Notes under the pieces: generated by a model
What the model saw: the letters and a program-made list of their open reading frames with translations, nothing else
Databases searched by the model: none
What the model was told of the DNA's origin: nothing
Shown here: positions 9,464 to 18,592 of the stretch, in pieces
How positions within the stretch are numbered: the first letter of the stretch is position 1
Layout of the letters: every line of letters starts with the position of its first letter
Assembly: GCA_022841375.1 (NCBI GenBank)
Contig: JALHRQ010000001.1
Location: forward strand, 186,001 to 250,000
Reading direction: 5' to 3'
Origin: Burkholderiales bacterium
GTDB taxonomy: Bacteria > Pseudomonadota > Gammaproteobacteria > Burkholderiales > SG8-41
DNA length: 64,000 nucleotides
Position numbers and translations under genes: made by a program

Positions 9464-11128
9464 TTAATTAATCTTTTTTCCCAACATCTCAGCGGCATGC
9501 TGGCGTGTGGTGGCGGTGATCTTGACGCCACCGAGCATGCGGGCGATTTCCTCGATGCGCCCCTGATCGTCGAGTGCAAGCACTGCCGACCCCACCTTGC
9601 CGCGCGCCGTCACTTTGCTGACCTGCCACTGACGTTCGGCGGTCGCCGCCACCTGCGGCAGATGGGTGATGCACATCACCTGATGTCGTTCGCCGAGATC
9701 GCGCAGCATGCGACCGACAATTTCGGCAACACGACCGCCGATACCGACATCGACCTCGTCAAAAATCAGCGTCGGCACACGCGCGACACGACTCAGCACG
9801 GTTTGTATCGCCAGCGACAAGCGTGACAATTCGCCGCCGGATGCCGTCTTCGCAATCGGCTGAGCGGTCATGCTCTGATGCGGGGCGACACGGAATTCGA
9901 TCTGCTCAAGACCGTGGGCCGCCGGCGTTTCCAGCGGCTCCAACGCGACTTCGAACACCCCGCCCTGCATCGCCAGATCCTGCATGCCGGCAGTCACCGC
10001 CTCTGCAAGTTTTTTTGCCGCTTTTTTGCGGCCTGCAGAAAGTTTTTTCGCCGCCTCGCGATACGCCGTCTCGGCTTCGGCTTCGCGCCGGCGCAGGGTT
10101 TCCGGATCGCCGCCGGCACCCAGTTCGGCCAAACGCTCGCGGGTATGCGCCGCCAGTTCCGGCAGCGCATCCGCATCCACGCGGTATTTGCGTGCCGCCG
10201 TATGCAGGGCGTCGAGGCGCTGCTCGACTTCGCGCAAACGCTGCGGATCAAGATCGGTGCGTTCGCTGTAATGGCGCAGCGCATTCGCACCTTCCTGCAA
10301 CTGGATTTGCGCGGGCACCAGCGCATCGAGAATTTCCTTCAGCCGCGCATCGTGCTGCAGCAGCGGCTGCAGCCGGGCCAGCACCGCGTTCAACTGGTCC
10401 AGCGCAGCGCCCTCACCCTCGGACAACAACTCCACGCCGGCCTGCGCCGCTTCAATCAAACTGGCCGCATGCGCCAGTCGCGCATGTTCGGCGCCCACCG
10501 CCGCCCACTCGCCGGGCATCAGTTTCAGTGCGTCAAGTTCCTGCGACTGCCATTCCAGGCGCTCACGCTCGGCATTGATCGCCGCGGCATTACCCTCGAA
10601 TGCCAGCCGCTCTTCACGCCGCCGTTGCCAGGTGCGCCACGCCTCAGCAACCAGCTCAGCCTGCGCCTCCAGGCCGCCATAGGCATCCGTCAATGCGCGC
10701 TGTGTTGCGGGACGGCTCAGCGACTGGTGCTGATGTTGGCCATGAATGTCGACCAGGAAGTCGCCGGCCTCGCGCAACTGCGCGGCGGTGGCTGGATGGC
10801 CATTGATAAAACCGCGCGAACGGCCCGATGACTCGACCACACGCCGCAACAGACATATACCGTCATCGCCGGCGAGATCGCTGTCGGCCAGCCATGCGGT
10901 CAACGCACGGTTGCCGTCGGTTTCGAATTCAGCAGTGATGTCGGCGCGCGCAGCACCCTGGCGCACAGCAATCGGATCGGCGCGTTCACCGAGCGCCAGC
11001 GCCAGTGCATCAATCAGGATGGATTTGCCGGCGCCGGTTTCGCCGGTCAGCACTGTAAAGCCGGCGCTAAACTCGAGTTCGAGGCGCTCGACGATCACAA
11101 AATCCGTTATGGTCAGTCGACGCAGCAT
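9464..11128 (-). CDS. recN: DNA repair protein RecN
   Basis: RecN is an SMC-like ATPase acting early in double-strand break repair. The 554-residue length is normal. The N-terminal head has the Walker A motif TGETGAGKSILIDALALALG. A central coiled coil spans about residues 150-360. The C-terminal head carries the ABC signature ASGGELSRLSLAIQ and Walker B LIFDEVDVGIGG. The start ATG at 11128 gives the standard MLRRLTITDFVIVERLELEF. NadK lies 32 bp upstream on the same strand, so the two are probably cotranscribed. Confidence 0.97.
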   Translation of the reverse strand: MLRRLTITDFVIVERLELEFSAGFTVLTGETGAGKSILIDALALALGERADPIAVRQGAARADITAEFETDGNRALTAWLADSDLAGDDGICLLRRVVESSGRSRGFINGHPATAAQLREAGDFLVDIHGQHQHQSLSRPATQRALTDAYGGLEAQAELVAEAWRTWQRRREERLAFEGNAAAINAERERLEWQSQELDALKLMPGEWAAVGAEHARLAHAASLIEAAQAGVELLSEGEGAALDQLNAVLARLQPLLQHDARLKEILDALVPAQIQLQEGANALRHYSERTDLDPQRLREVEQRLDALHTAARKYRVDADALPELAAHTRERLAELGAGGDPETLRRREAEAETAYREAAKKLSAGRKKAAKKLAEAVTAGMQDLAMQGGVFEVALEPLETPAAHGLEQIEFRVAPHQSMTAQPIAKTASGGELSRLSLAIQTVLSRVARVPTLIFDEVDVGIGGRVAEIVGRMLRDLGERHQVMCITHLPQVAATAERQWQVSKVTARGKVGSAVLALDDQGRIEEIARMLGGVKITATTRQHAAEMLGKKIN

Positions 11129-11160
11129 GACAGTTCAGGGATGGGCGGCAGCTGCAGCGT

Positions 11161-12042
11161 TCAATCGCGGTTCCAGTGCAGCTTTTCGCGGAGCATCGCG
11201 TAATAGCTGTGGCCGACCGGGTGCAGCAGCTTGATCTGATGGGGATAACGGCGGACCACGACACGGTCGCCTTCGCGCAGGTCGAAATGCGAGTGGCTGT
11301 CAAAATGCGCGCGCGGATCGTCCGCACTGCGCACCATGATCTCGACGACACTGTTGGCACTGATCACGATCGGCCGGTTCGACAGCGTGTGCGGCGACAC
11401 CGGCACCAGCGACATCACCGACAGCGACGGGTGCACGATCGGACCGCCGGAAGACAGTGCATACGCGGTGGAACCGGTCGGCGTTGCAACAATCAGTCCG
11501 TCGGAGCGCTGGTTATAGATGAACTGGCCGTCGATACGCACTTCGATGTCGACCAGGCCGCCCTTGAATCCCTTGGCGACTACCACATCATTGAACGCGA
11601 GCACTTCAAACACGCGTTCCTGACCGCCGTTGATGCCGCTCCAGACTTCGGATTCGAACAGCATGCGTTCTTCGGTGACAAACTGGCCGTCGAGAATCGC
11701 GGTAATGGTCTCGAACATGGTGTCGAGCGAGATATCGGTCAGGAACCCGAGCCTTCCCTGGTTGATGCCGACCAGCGCCACATCAAACGGTGCAAATGTG
11801 CGTGCGATGTTGAGCATGGTGCCGTCGCCGCCGATGACGATTGCCAGATCGGCCTCGCTACCCAGTTCTTCCAGCCCCAGTACTTCGTACGGGCAGTTCT
11901 GGATGTGCGCAGCAGTCAGGCGGTCGAGCAACACCTTGACGCCGCGCGTCTCCAGGAAGCGCGCGAGCCGCATCACCGGCTCGGCAACCTCGGGCGTCTT
12001 GTATTTACCGATCAGCGCGACAGTGGGGAATGCAACAGACAT
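11161..12042 (-). CDS. nadK: NAD kinase
   Basis: NadK phosphorylates NAD to NADP. I chose the ATG at 12042 (MSVAFPTVALIGKYKTPEV) rather than the upstream one in the track, because the family N-terminus begins here. The protein has 293 residues. The catalytic GGDGTML motif is near residue 70. NQGRLGFLTD and the C-terminal TPTGSTAYALSSGGPIVHP are the other family signatures. It is divergent from hrcA across 119 bp that hold a CIRCE-like repeat. RecN follows on the same strand. Confidence 0.96.
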   Translation of the reverse strand: MSVAFPTVALIGKYKTPEVAEPVMRLARFLETRGVKVLLDRLTAAHIQNCPYEVLGLEELGSEADLAIVIGGDGTMLNIARTFAPFDVALVGINQGRLGFLTDISLDTMFETITAILDGQFVTEERMLFESEVWSGINGGQERVFEVLAFNDVVVAKGFKGGLVDIEVRIDGQFIYNQRSDGLIVATPTGSTAYALSSGGPIVHPSLSVMSLVPVSPHTLSNRPIVISANSVVEIMVRSADDPRAHFDSHSHFDLREGDRVVVRRYPHQIKLLHPVGHSYYAMLREKLHWNRD

Positions 12043-12104
12043 GACGGCATTAAACCACAATTCCCGTGCAGCCGGCAGCGCGCAAATTCAATTAAAACAA
12101 TGCA

Positions 12105-12131
12105 TTGGCGCTCACGCCCAAGGAGTGCTGG
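12105..12131. promoter_or_regulatory. CIRCE-like inverted repeat, putative HrcA operator
   Basis: The site reads TTGGCGCTC, nine bases, GAGTGCTGG. Against the consensus TTAGCACTC-N9-GAGTGCTAA each arm matches 7 of 9 positions, and the spacer has the canonical length. It ends 30 bp before the hrcA start codon and lies in the nadK/hrcA divergent region. This is the expected place for HrcA autoregulation. The arms are degenerate with respect to each other, so binding strength is uncertain. Confidence 0.5.
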
Positions 12132-12161
12132 GCATCGGTGCTTTTTGTGTAAAATGAATTT

Positions 12162-13196
12162 ATGGCTCAAGAATTTCATGCATTAAACGAACGCGCGCAA
12201 CTGCTGCTGAAAACCCTGGTGGAGCGTTATATCGCCGACGGCCAGCCTGTCGGATCACGCGCGCTGTCCAAATACTCGGGCCTTGATCTGTCGCCAGCGA
12301 GCATCCGCAACGTGATGGCAGACCTTGAGGACATGGGTTTCATCGCCAGCCCGCACACCTCCGCCGGCCGCATTCCCACTTCGCGCGGCTACCGCTTTTT
12401 TGTCGATACCCTGCTCACCGTCAAACCGCTGGACCGCATTGAGATCAACCAGCTCGAAGGCCAGCTGCAGGTCAACAACACGCAAAAACTGGTCGCTTCA
12501 GCCTCGCACCTGCTTTCAGATCTGACGCGTTTCGCCGGCGTGGTCGTCACGCCGCGCCGCAGCGGCGGCTTCCGCCACATCGAATTCCTCAGGCTCACCG
12601 AAAAACGCATCCTGCTGATTCTGGTCACCGCAGAAGGCGATGTGCAGAACCGCATCATCCAGACCGACAAGATCTATTCGCCGTCGGAACTGGTCGAGGC
12701 CGCCAACATCCTCAACCAGAACTACGCCGGCTGCAGCTTCGATGAGATCCGCCGCCGCGTCCATGCCGAGTTGAAACAGGTGCAGGAACACATGTCGCAG
12801 TTGATGGCCGCCGCACTGGCCGCCGGCGACCAGGCCGTCAGCGAATCCGCCGAAGACGTGGTGATCTCGGGTGAAATCAACCTGCTCGGCATTGATGACC
12901 TGTCGTCGAACATGACCAAGCTGCGCGACCTGTTCAACCTGTTCGAACACCGCTCCACGCTGCTGCAACTGCTCGACCACTCCAGCCGCGCCCAGGGCGT
13001 GCAGATTTTCATCGGCGGCGAAGCTGGCCTGACGCCTTTGGATGAATGCAGCGTCGTTACCGCGCCTTATGAAGTCGACGGCAAGATCGTCGGCACTGTC
13101 GGCGTCATTGGCCCGACACGCATGGCCTATGAACGTGTGATCCCGATTGTCGATATCACCGCCAAGCTGCTCAGCAGCGCACTGACTCAACGCTGA
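12162..13196 (+). CDS. hrcA: heat-inducible transcription repressor HrcA
   Basis: HrcA represses chaperone genes by binding CIRCE. The 344 residues start with a winged-helix DNA-binding domain ([19 protein letters not shown], then [18 protein letters not shown] and [16 protein letters not shown]). A GAF-like dimerisation and effector domain follows to the C-terminus ([16 protein letters not shown]). No strong Shine-Dalgarno is visible before the ATG at 12162, but the N-terminus matches the family. The grpE-dnaK-dnaJ genes lie 5 kb downstream and show sigma32-like promoters instead of CIRCE. HrcA targets there, or on groESL outside the window, are inference. Confidence 0.95.
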   Translation: MAQEFHALNERAQLLLKTLVERYIADGQPVGSRALSKYSGLDLSPASIRNVMADLEDMGFIASPHTSAGRIPTSRGYRFFVDTLLTVKPLDRIEINQLEGQLQVNNTQKLVASASHLLSDLTRFAGVVVTPRRSGGFRHIEFLRLTEKRILLILVTAEGDVQNRIIQTDKIYSPSELVEAANILNQNYAGCSFDEIRRRVHAELKQVQEHMSQLMAAALAAGDQAVSESAEDVVISGEINLLGIDDLSSNMTKLRDLFNLFEHRSTLLQLLDHSSRAQGVQIFIGGEAGLTPLDECSVVTAPYEVDGKIVGTVGVIGPTRMAYERVIPIVDITAKLLSSALTQR

Positions 13197-13247
13197 GCTT
13201 CAGTCCTGAACGCCGGCCGCTAACTCCCCCCCCGTAACTCTGCACGG

Positions 13248-14348
13248 ATGCATTTGATGGGCCCATTCGCCAAAGAACCGCCATACACACACGGCACCAC
13301 CCCGAAAATCGGCGTGCTGATCATCAATCTGGGTTCTCCCGAATCGGCCACCCCTGCTGCAGTACGCACCTACCTGCGCGAATTCCTGTCCGATCCCTAT
13401 GTCGTCGAAATTCCGCGCCCGGTATGGTGGCTGATCCTCAACCTGTTCGTGTTGACAACCCGGCCCAAGGCCTCCGCCGAACGTTATGCGCAGGTGTGGA
13501 CCAAGGAAGGCTCGCCGTTGAAAGTGCACACCGGGCGCCAGGCCTCGATGCTGCGCGGTTACCTTGGCGAGCGCCTGAAACAGCCACATGTCGTCGACTA
13601 CGCGATGCGCTACGGCAATCCTTCCATCCGCTCAAAACTGGATGCGCTGAAAGCACAGGGTTGCGACCGTATCCTGCTGGTGCCGCTGTATCCGCAGTAT
13701 TCCGCCAGCACCACGGCAACGGTATTCCAGGAAGCCTTTGCTGCCATCGGCGCCCAGCGCAACCAGCCGGCAGTTCGCACCGTCAAACATTTCCACGACG
13801 ACGAGGGATACATCAAAGCCTCGGCACAGGCCATCAATGACTACTGGTTCAAACACGGCCGCGGCGATCATCTGGTGCTGAGTTTCCACGGCGTGCCGCG
13901 GCGCACGCTGGACCTGGGCGACCCCTACCACTGCGAATGTCTGAAAACCGGCCGCCTGATTGCCGAACAGATCGGCCTCAAGGCTGACTTCTACTCAGTC
14001 ACCTTTCAGTCCCGCTTCGGCCGCGCCGAATGGCTTAAACCGTACACCTCGGAAGTGATCAAAGGTCTGGCCAAAAAGAAAATCGGCCGTGTCGACGTCG
14101 CCTGTCCCGGCTTTGTCAGTGACTGTCTGGAAACGCTGGAAGAAATTGCAATTGAAGCCAAAGGTGATTTCCTCACCCACGGCGGCAAGGAACTGCACTA
14201 CATCCCCTGCCTCAACGAACGCGACGACTGGCTGCACGCTTTGACCGACATCACGCTGAAAAACCTGCTCGGCTGGAACAGCACCGCGACCGCGGAAAAC
14301 CTGCAGGCGGCAAAAAATCGCGCATTGCAACTCGGGGCCAAGCAATAA
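13248..14348 (+). CDS. hemH: ferrochelatase
   Basis: HemH inserts Fe2+ into protoporphyrin IX, the last step of protoheme synthesis. The 366 residues contain the N-terminal IGVLIINLGSPESAT and YGNPSI segments. The catalytic His is in LSFHGVPRRTLDLGDPYHCEC (near residue 208), and the C-terminal conserved part is VACPGFVSDCLETLEEI. The start at 13248 has a second in-frame ATG three codons later, and either could be used. In many relatives hemH leads on towards grpE, but here an accessory cluster intervenes. Confidence 0.96.
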   Translation: MHLMGPFAKEPPYTHGTTPKIGVLIINLGSPESATPAAVRTYLREFLSDPYVVEIPRPVWWLILNLFVLTTRPKASAERYAQVWTKEGSPLKVHTGRQASMLRGYLGERLKQPHVVDYAMRYGNPSIRSKLDALKAQGCDRILLVPLYPQYSASTTATVFQEAFAAIGAQRNQPAVRTVKHFHDDEGYIKASAQAINDYWFKHGRGDHLVLSFHGVPRRTLDLGDPYHCECLKTGRLIAEQIGLKADFYSVTFQSRFGRAEWLKPYTSEVIKGLAKKKIGRVDVACPGFVSDCLETLEEIAIEAKGDFLTHGGKELHYIPCLNERDDWLHALTDITLKNLLGWNSTATAENLQAAKNRALQLGAKQ

Positions 14349-14357
14349 CCCTGAAAA

Positions 14358-14386
14358 AAGTATCAAATAAATCAGATACTTAATAA
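14358..14386. terminator. bidirectional terminator-like hairpin between hemH and the MmgE/PrpD gene
   Basis: AAGTATC and GATACTT form a 7-bp stem with a 10-base A/T-rich loop. A run of six A precedes it, which is a U-run for minus-strand RNA. It sits in the 38-bp gap between two convergent genes. The stem is A/T-rich and therefore weak. Confidence 0.45.
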
Positions 14387-15778
14387 TCAGCCGCGGAGCG
14401 ACGCAATCAATGGTTCCATGGTTTTCAAGTTCTCCAGATTTTGCACGTTATCCCGCACCCGTCCGCGGCTTGCCGCATCCAGCCGGTAAGCGGCCAACTG
14501 CTCAAATTTCGCAGTCCGTTGTGCAGCGGTGAGTGGCATTTCCGGTGATCCCGGACGATGCAGCGTTTCCTGTGAGTAACTTCCGGCGGCGGTTGAAACC
14601 GTAACCCGTGTTGCATAACGAAACGCGTTGCCCATCGCGTCAAAGGCAGGGTCAACGGTCACCGTAATGCGGCTCATGAATACAAGGATGTGCGGATCCC
14701 CCAGCTTCGATTCTTCAAACTGCGCCACCATCGCGGCCCGCTCCAGCGCCATGACCGACAACGCAAAAAAAATGTTCATTTGCGCCGAAGCCACGCCCTG
14801 CGGCACGTAAGGCCATGCCACGTGGTCCCGGCAATGCGTAGTGCAGTCAACCTTGATTCGAGCAATGTCGTCGGCCTTGAGACCATGCTCGCGCATGATG
14901 ACATCGAGCAGCGCCAGCGCAGGATGACAGGCACCGGCGGTGGCGTACGGCTTGAAACCCAGTGCAAGGGTCTCCCATTGCGAACCCAAACCCGCGGTCA
15001 ATGCATGGAGTTCCCGGCGGTCGGTCATCGAACTGAAAAAACCGCCGAACGGCGCCTCCAGCACATTGACGATGCCGGTGAAACCGCGGCTTGCCAGCAA
15101 TGCCGCAGTCACGCCGTTTTTTGCGGCCTGACCGGCGTGCAGCCGTTTCACCATGGCGCCTTCCTGCGCCGCCATCAGCCCCGAGGCCATGGAACCGGCG
15201 ATGCCGAAGGCGTGCTGCGTGCGTAGTGCATCCAGCCCCAGCAACCGCGAGGCAGTTGCCGCGGCGACAAACACGCCGCAGACCGCTGCGGAATGAAATC
15301 CGCGCTTGAAAATATTCCCCGCCCCCGCCATGCCCACACGCAACCCGGCCTCGTAACCGGCAACGATGGCCGTAACAAACTCACGGCCCGGCACCGGAGC
15401 ACGCCACTCGGAAAACGCCAGCGCAGTGGCCACTGCAATCGACCCGGCGTGCATCGAGGCACGGGTATGGGCATCGTCCAGTTCGAAAGCATGGCCTGCA
15501 GTGCTGTTGACCAGCACCGCCTGCGTGACCGAAAGGCGCTCGGCACTGCCGACAATGGATGCCTGCGAATTTCCGCCTTCTTCGCGCGCCACATCAGCAA
15601 CAATGCAGGTCCACGGCAGCGTCACGCCGAACAACATGCAGCCCAGTGCATCCAGCACACAGTCCCTGGTTTTTTCCACAACCTCGTGGGGCAGCGCTGC
15701 GTAGCGCAGATCGGCAACATAGGCCGCCAGCGCCGCAGTCGCCCCGGGTAATACCGCTTCCTGGTCTGCGGCTTTCAC
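14387..15778 (-). CDS. MmgE/PrpD family protein
   Basis: This is a member of the family of 2-methylcitrate dehydratase (PrpD) and cis-aconitate decarboxylase. About 463 residues. The N-terminal all-alpha domain includes CVLDALGCMLFGVTLPW, FELDDAH.RASMHAGS and GVFVAAATASRLLGLD. It also has KRLHAGQAAKNGVTAALLA and a C-terminal lid domain. I prefer the GTG at 15778, which overlaps the stop of the upstream Bug gene as GTGA. The track's ATG at 15817 would overlap by 43 bases. The substrate is unknown. Linkage to a Bug receptor and an SDR suggests catabolism of an imported carboxylate. Confidence 0.85.
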   Translation of the reverse strand: MKAADQEAVLPGATAALAAYVADLRYAALPHEVVEKTRDCVLDALGCMLFGVTLPWTCIVADVAREEGGNSQASIVGSAERLSVTQAVLVNSTAGHAFELDDAHTRASMHAGSIAVATALAFSEWRAPVPGREFVTAIVAGYEAGLRVGMAGAGNIFKRGFHSAAVCGVFVAAATASRLLGLDALRTQHAFGIAGSMASGLMAAQEGAMVKRLHAGQAAKNGVTAALLASRGFTGIVNVLEAPFGGFFSSMTDRRELHALTAGLGSQWETLALGFKPYATAGACHPALALLDVIMREHGLKADDIARIKVDCTTHCRDHVAWPYVPQGVASAQMNIFFALSVMALERAAMVAQFEESKLGDPHILVFMSRITVTVDPAFDAMGNAFRYATRVTVSTAAGSYSQETLHRPGSPEMPLTAAQRTAKFEQLAAYRLDAASRGRVRDNVQNLENLKTMEPLIASLRG

Positions 15779-16749
15779 AGCGCCGATATCCCGGCCTGCT
15801 TGACCACCGGGCGCCATTTTTTCTGCTCATCCTCAAGGAAACGCAGAAACGCCTGTGGCGTTTCCGGTGACGGCAACGAACTGTCGTGGGCGAGCAAATC
15901 GGCCAGCTGCTGGGATTTCAATTCCTCGATCAGTCCGGCATAGATGCGGTCAAAAACCGGCTTGGGCGTACCCGAACGCACCGCGAGTCCGTTCCAGATC
16001 AAATGTTCGTAGCCGCTCACCCCCGACTCATTGATCGTGGGTGTTCCCGGGAGCAGAGGCCAGCGCTTGGCCGTTGTTACCGCCACCAACCGTAAACGCC
16101 CCGCTTTGATGTGCGGCAGCGACGACGTGGGATTATTGAATGCAACCTGCGTCTCGCCACTCAAAACCGAAGTCGTTGCAAAAGCACTGCCCTTGTACGG
16201 GATGTGCAACAACTTGACCTTGGCCAGCAGATTGAACAGTTCGCCGCCGAGATGAGACCCGCCTCCGGGTCCTGATGACCCGAAGGTGATTTCGCCGGGA
16301 CGCGCTTTCGCCAGCGCCACCAGGTCCATCACCTTGTGCACGGGCAGCGACGGATGGACGATCAGCCCGCCCGGTGAAATACCGATACGGCTCAGCGGCG
16401 CAAAATCGCGCAGGGTGTCGAACGGCAGCTTGGGCTGGAGCAACGGTGCCATGCTGACGTTGGTGCTGAACAGGTACAGCGTATACCCGTCCGCGGGAAG
16501 GCCCAATACCACCTGTGATGCAATGACCGATCCGCCACCCGGCCGGTTGTCGACCACCACCTGCTGCCCGAACCGCTTGCTGAGGCCCGCCGCGACAACC
16601 CGCGCAGCTGCGTCATTGCCACCGCCCGGCGCCAGCGGAACGATCAACCGCAGCGAACGCTCGGGGAAGTTCTGCGACCATGCCGGCTGCACCAGGACGC
16701 AGCAACCCAGAACCGCGCCGGCCGTGAATTTCAGAATGTCAGATCGCAC
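15775..16749 (-). CDS. tripartite tricarboxylate transporter (Bug/TctC family) periplasmic substrate-binding protein
   Basis: This is a periplasmic receptor of 324 residues. A Sec signal peptide is visible (KFTAGAVLGCCVLVQPAWSQ). The mature protein opens with FPERSLRLIVPLAPGGGNDA, carries VVDNRPGGGSVIASQ and later GSSGPGGGSHLGGELF and VAFNNPTSSLPHI, all Bug hallmarks. I chose the GTG at 16749 because GGAGGG lies seven bases upstream, inside the longer reading frame of the track. It overlaps the SDR gene's end by 11 bases. No TctA/TctB membrane genes are nearby, as is usual for orphan Bug proteins. The ligand is unknown. Confidence 0.88.
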   Translation of the reverse strand: MRSDILKFTAGAVLGCCVLVQPAWSQNFPERSLRLIVPLAPGGGNDAAARVVAAGLSKRFGQQVVVDNRPGGGSVIASQVVLGLPADGYTLYLFSTNVSMAPLLQPKLPFDTLRDFAPLSRIGISPGGLIVHPSLPVHKVMDLVALAKARPGEITFGSSGPGGGSHLGGELFNLLAKVKLLHIPYKGSAFATTSVLSGETQVAFNNPTSSLPHIKAGRLRLVAVTTAKRWPLLPGTPTINESGVSGYEHLIWNGLAVRSGTPKPVFDRIYAGLIEELKSQQLADLLAHDSSLPSPETPQAFLRFLEDEQKKWRPVVKQAGISAL

Positions 16750-17530
16750 GGCTGCGCCCTCCGTCGACATTGATCGCACAACCGCTGATCATCGCCGCCC
16801 GTGCCGACGCCAGGAACACGGTCAGGTCGGCGACATCCTCGGGTTTGACCACGCGCCCCATCGGCACGTCGGCGGTCAGTTCCTTCTCGGCATCGACGAT
16901 GGAAATATTTTTTTCTTTGGCGCGGATGCTCACCAGTTCGGTCCAGCGACCGGTATCGGTGGAACCCGGGCAAATCGCATTCACGGTAATGCCGGCCGGC
17001 CCGAATTCGTTGGCCATGGCCTTGGTGATGCTCAGTGTGCCGAGATTGATCGGCCCCGACATCACCTGCACGCCGTGCGGTTCGCGTCCGCGGGTACCGG
17101 ACATGTGGATCACCCGGCCTTGGCTGGATTTTTTCAGGTACGGCATGGTTTCGCGGGTCATGCGGATCAGCCCCAGCGGCTTCACGGCAAAATATTCCTC
17201 CCACAGGTGGTCGGGAATGTCCGCGAGGCGGCCACGAAATGCACCGCCGGCACAGTTGACCAGAATATCCACGCTGCCCAGCACTTCGATGGCCTTTGCC
17301 ACCGCAGGCTGTATCGCGGCAGCATCGGCTACATCGAGTTCAACAACCGCAATACGCAAGGCAGGATGTTTCGCGCGCAGTTCGGCGGCCACGGCATTGC
17401 AGCGTGCCATATCGCGACCGAACAAACCGAGGTTTACGCCCTGTGCCGCCAGTGCGATGGCGATTGAACGGCCGATACCGCGACTCGCGCCCGTAATGAA
17501 TGCGGTGCGCCCTGCAAGATTCAGATCCAT
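16739..17530 (-). CDS. SDR family oxidoreductase with atypical active site
   Basis: This is a short-chain dehydrogenase/reductase-fold protein of 263 residues, starting at the ATG at 17530 (MDLNLAGRTAFITGASRGIG). The longer frame in the track lacks family similarity. The cofactor motif TGASRGIGRS and the structural motif NCAGGAF are present, and VNAICPGSTDTGRW is the usual PG segment. The catalytic YxxxK is missing. By alignment to the following LTK.LA helix, the Tyr position is Ser and the Lys position is Asn in SGPINLGTLSITK. It may be a non-reducing or divergent SDR. It is the first gene of an apparent SDR-Bug-MmgE operon. Confidence 0.85.
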   Translation of the reverse strand: MDLNLAGRTAFITGASRGIGRSIAIALAAQGVNLGLFGRDMARCNAVAAELRAKHPALRIAVVELDVADAAAIQPAVAKAIEVLGSVDILVNCAGGAFRGRLADIPDHLWEEYFAVKPLGLIRMTRETMPYLKKSSQGRVIHMSGTRGREPHGVQVMSGPINLGTLSITKAMANEFGPAGITVNAICPGSTDTGRWTELVSIRAKEKNISIVDAEKELTADVPMGRVVKPEDVADLTVFLASARAAMISGCAINVDGGRSRAI

Positions 17531-18023
17531 TGCTGCTCCTCGAGTTGATGCTGTTGCCCGATTATCGGGTTTGTATTTGTTTGTCCAGCGGCGATGCACC
17601 TTAAGGCCCTGGACTGAATACGCCACGAATATAACAAGCACTCGCGGTTGTGCGTAAAGCTAAAATGTTGATGCACCTCTCCATTTATTTTTATGCCGCC
17701 CGCCAAATGTCCTTAGGCCTGCCGCCTTAGACCCCCCGTTTGCTTTGTTTGCCATGGCTTGATCCGCGCTGTATCACTGCGTTAAAAACACGGCGCCCGG
17801 ATGTGCCCGCAATTTATCGACGGGCTGATACGTAGTGCTCTGCGCTTAACACTGAAATGATTTAGCGCACGGTTCCCGAACTACGGATTCCAACAGGGGC
17901 TTCGACAGGTGTTAATTTTATTAATAAAAACAATAAGTTATAAATTTCATTCAATGCCCTTGAAATCCCCAGGGTCAGCCCAACATGCAGTCAGCTCACT
18001 CATAACCACAACGCACAAATGCC
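17531..18023. other. 493-bp intergenic region between the SDR cluster and grpE
   Basis: No convincing gene lies here. The region separates two divergent transcription units. Its right end holds a sigma32-like promoter for grpE (listed separately). The part from about 17640 to 17940 is lower in G+C than the flanks. I could not pick a clear sigma70 promoter for the leftward SDR operon. Confidence 0.6.
17959..17986 (+). promoter_or_regulatory. sigma32-like promoter upstream of grpE
   Basis: A perfect -35 box CTTGAAA (17959-17965) is followed after 13 bp by CCCAACAT (17979-17986). The heat-shock consensus is CTTGAAA-N11-15-CCCCATnT. RNA would start about 30 nt before the grpE ATG. The -10 is imperfect, but position and spacing fit. 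Confidence 0.6.
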
Positions 18024-18569
18024 ATGACGCAGGAATCGCTGGATCAGAAACCCGAAAACACCGCCGAAGCTGCGGCCACCGACGCCAAGCCGGCACCGGA
18101 GGTCATGCCCTCGATCGAGGAAATGCTGCGCAAGGCTGAACTGGATGCGCAGGAACACCACGACGCCTGGCTCCGCGCCAAGGCCGAAACCGAAAACATG
18201 CGCAAGCGAGCGGTGACCGATGTCGCCAACGCGCATAAATACGCCGTCGAAAATTTTGCGGCAGAACTGCTGGCAGTCAGGGACAGCCTCGAAGCCGCGC
18301 TGGCGGTTGAAACCGCCACCGTCGAAACCCTGAAAAGCGGTGCCGAACTGACGCTGAAGCAGCTCTCCTCCGCGTTTGAAAAACACAAGGTCATCGAGGT
18401 CAATCCGGTCGGTGAAAAATTCGATCCGCACCGCCATCAGGCGATCAGCATGGTGCCGGCAGACGCGACGCCGAACACCGTGATCAGCGTGCTGCAGAAG
18501 GGTTACGTGCTCCACGACCGGATTATCCGCCCGGCGATGGTTGTCGTCGCCAAAGCCCCGGACGCTTGA
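18024..18569 (+). CDS. grpE: nucleotide exchange factor GrpE
   Basis: GrpE releases ADP from DnaK. The 181 residues comprise an acidic, Ala-rich N-terminal tail (1-35) and a long dimerising alpha-helix (about 35-95, with [16 protein letters not shown]). The C-terminal beta domain has the signature [21 protein letters not shown] and ends with [22 protein letters not shown]. It is preceded by a sigma32-like promoter, and a second such promoter overlaps its stop codon ahead of dnaK. The order grpE-dnaK-dnaJ indicates a single chaperone unit. Confidence 0.96.
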   Translation: MTQESLDQKPENTAEAAATDAKPAPEVMPSIEEMLRKAELDAQEHHDAWLRAKAETENMRKRAVTDVANAHKYAVENFAAELLAVRDSLEAALAVETATVETLKSGAELTLKQLSSAFEKHKVIEVNPVGEKFDPHRHQAISMVPADATPNTVISVLQKGYVLHDRIIRPAMVVVAKAPDA

Positions 18570-18592
18570 AAACCACGCCAACGACCCCAGAT
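18565..18592 (+). promoter_or_regulatory. sigma32-like promoter upstream of dnaK
   Basis: CTTGAAA (18565-18571) overlaps the grpE TGA stop. After exactly 13 bp comes CCCCAGAT (18585-18592), close to the CCCCATnT consensus. The spacer equals that of the grpE promoter. It would allow dnaK-dnaJ to be heat-induced independently of grpE, with a leader of about 100 nt. Confidence 0.68.
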
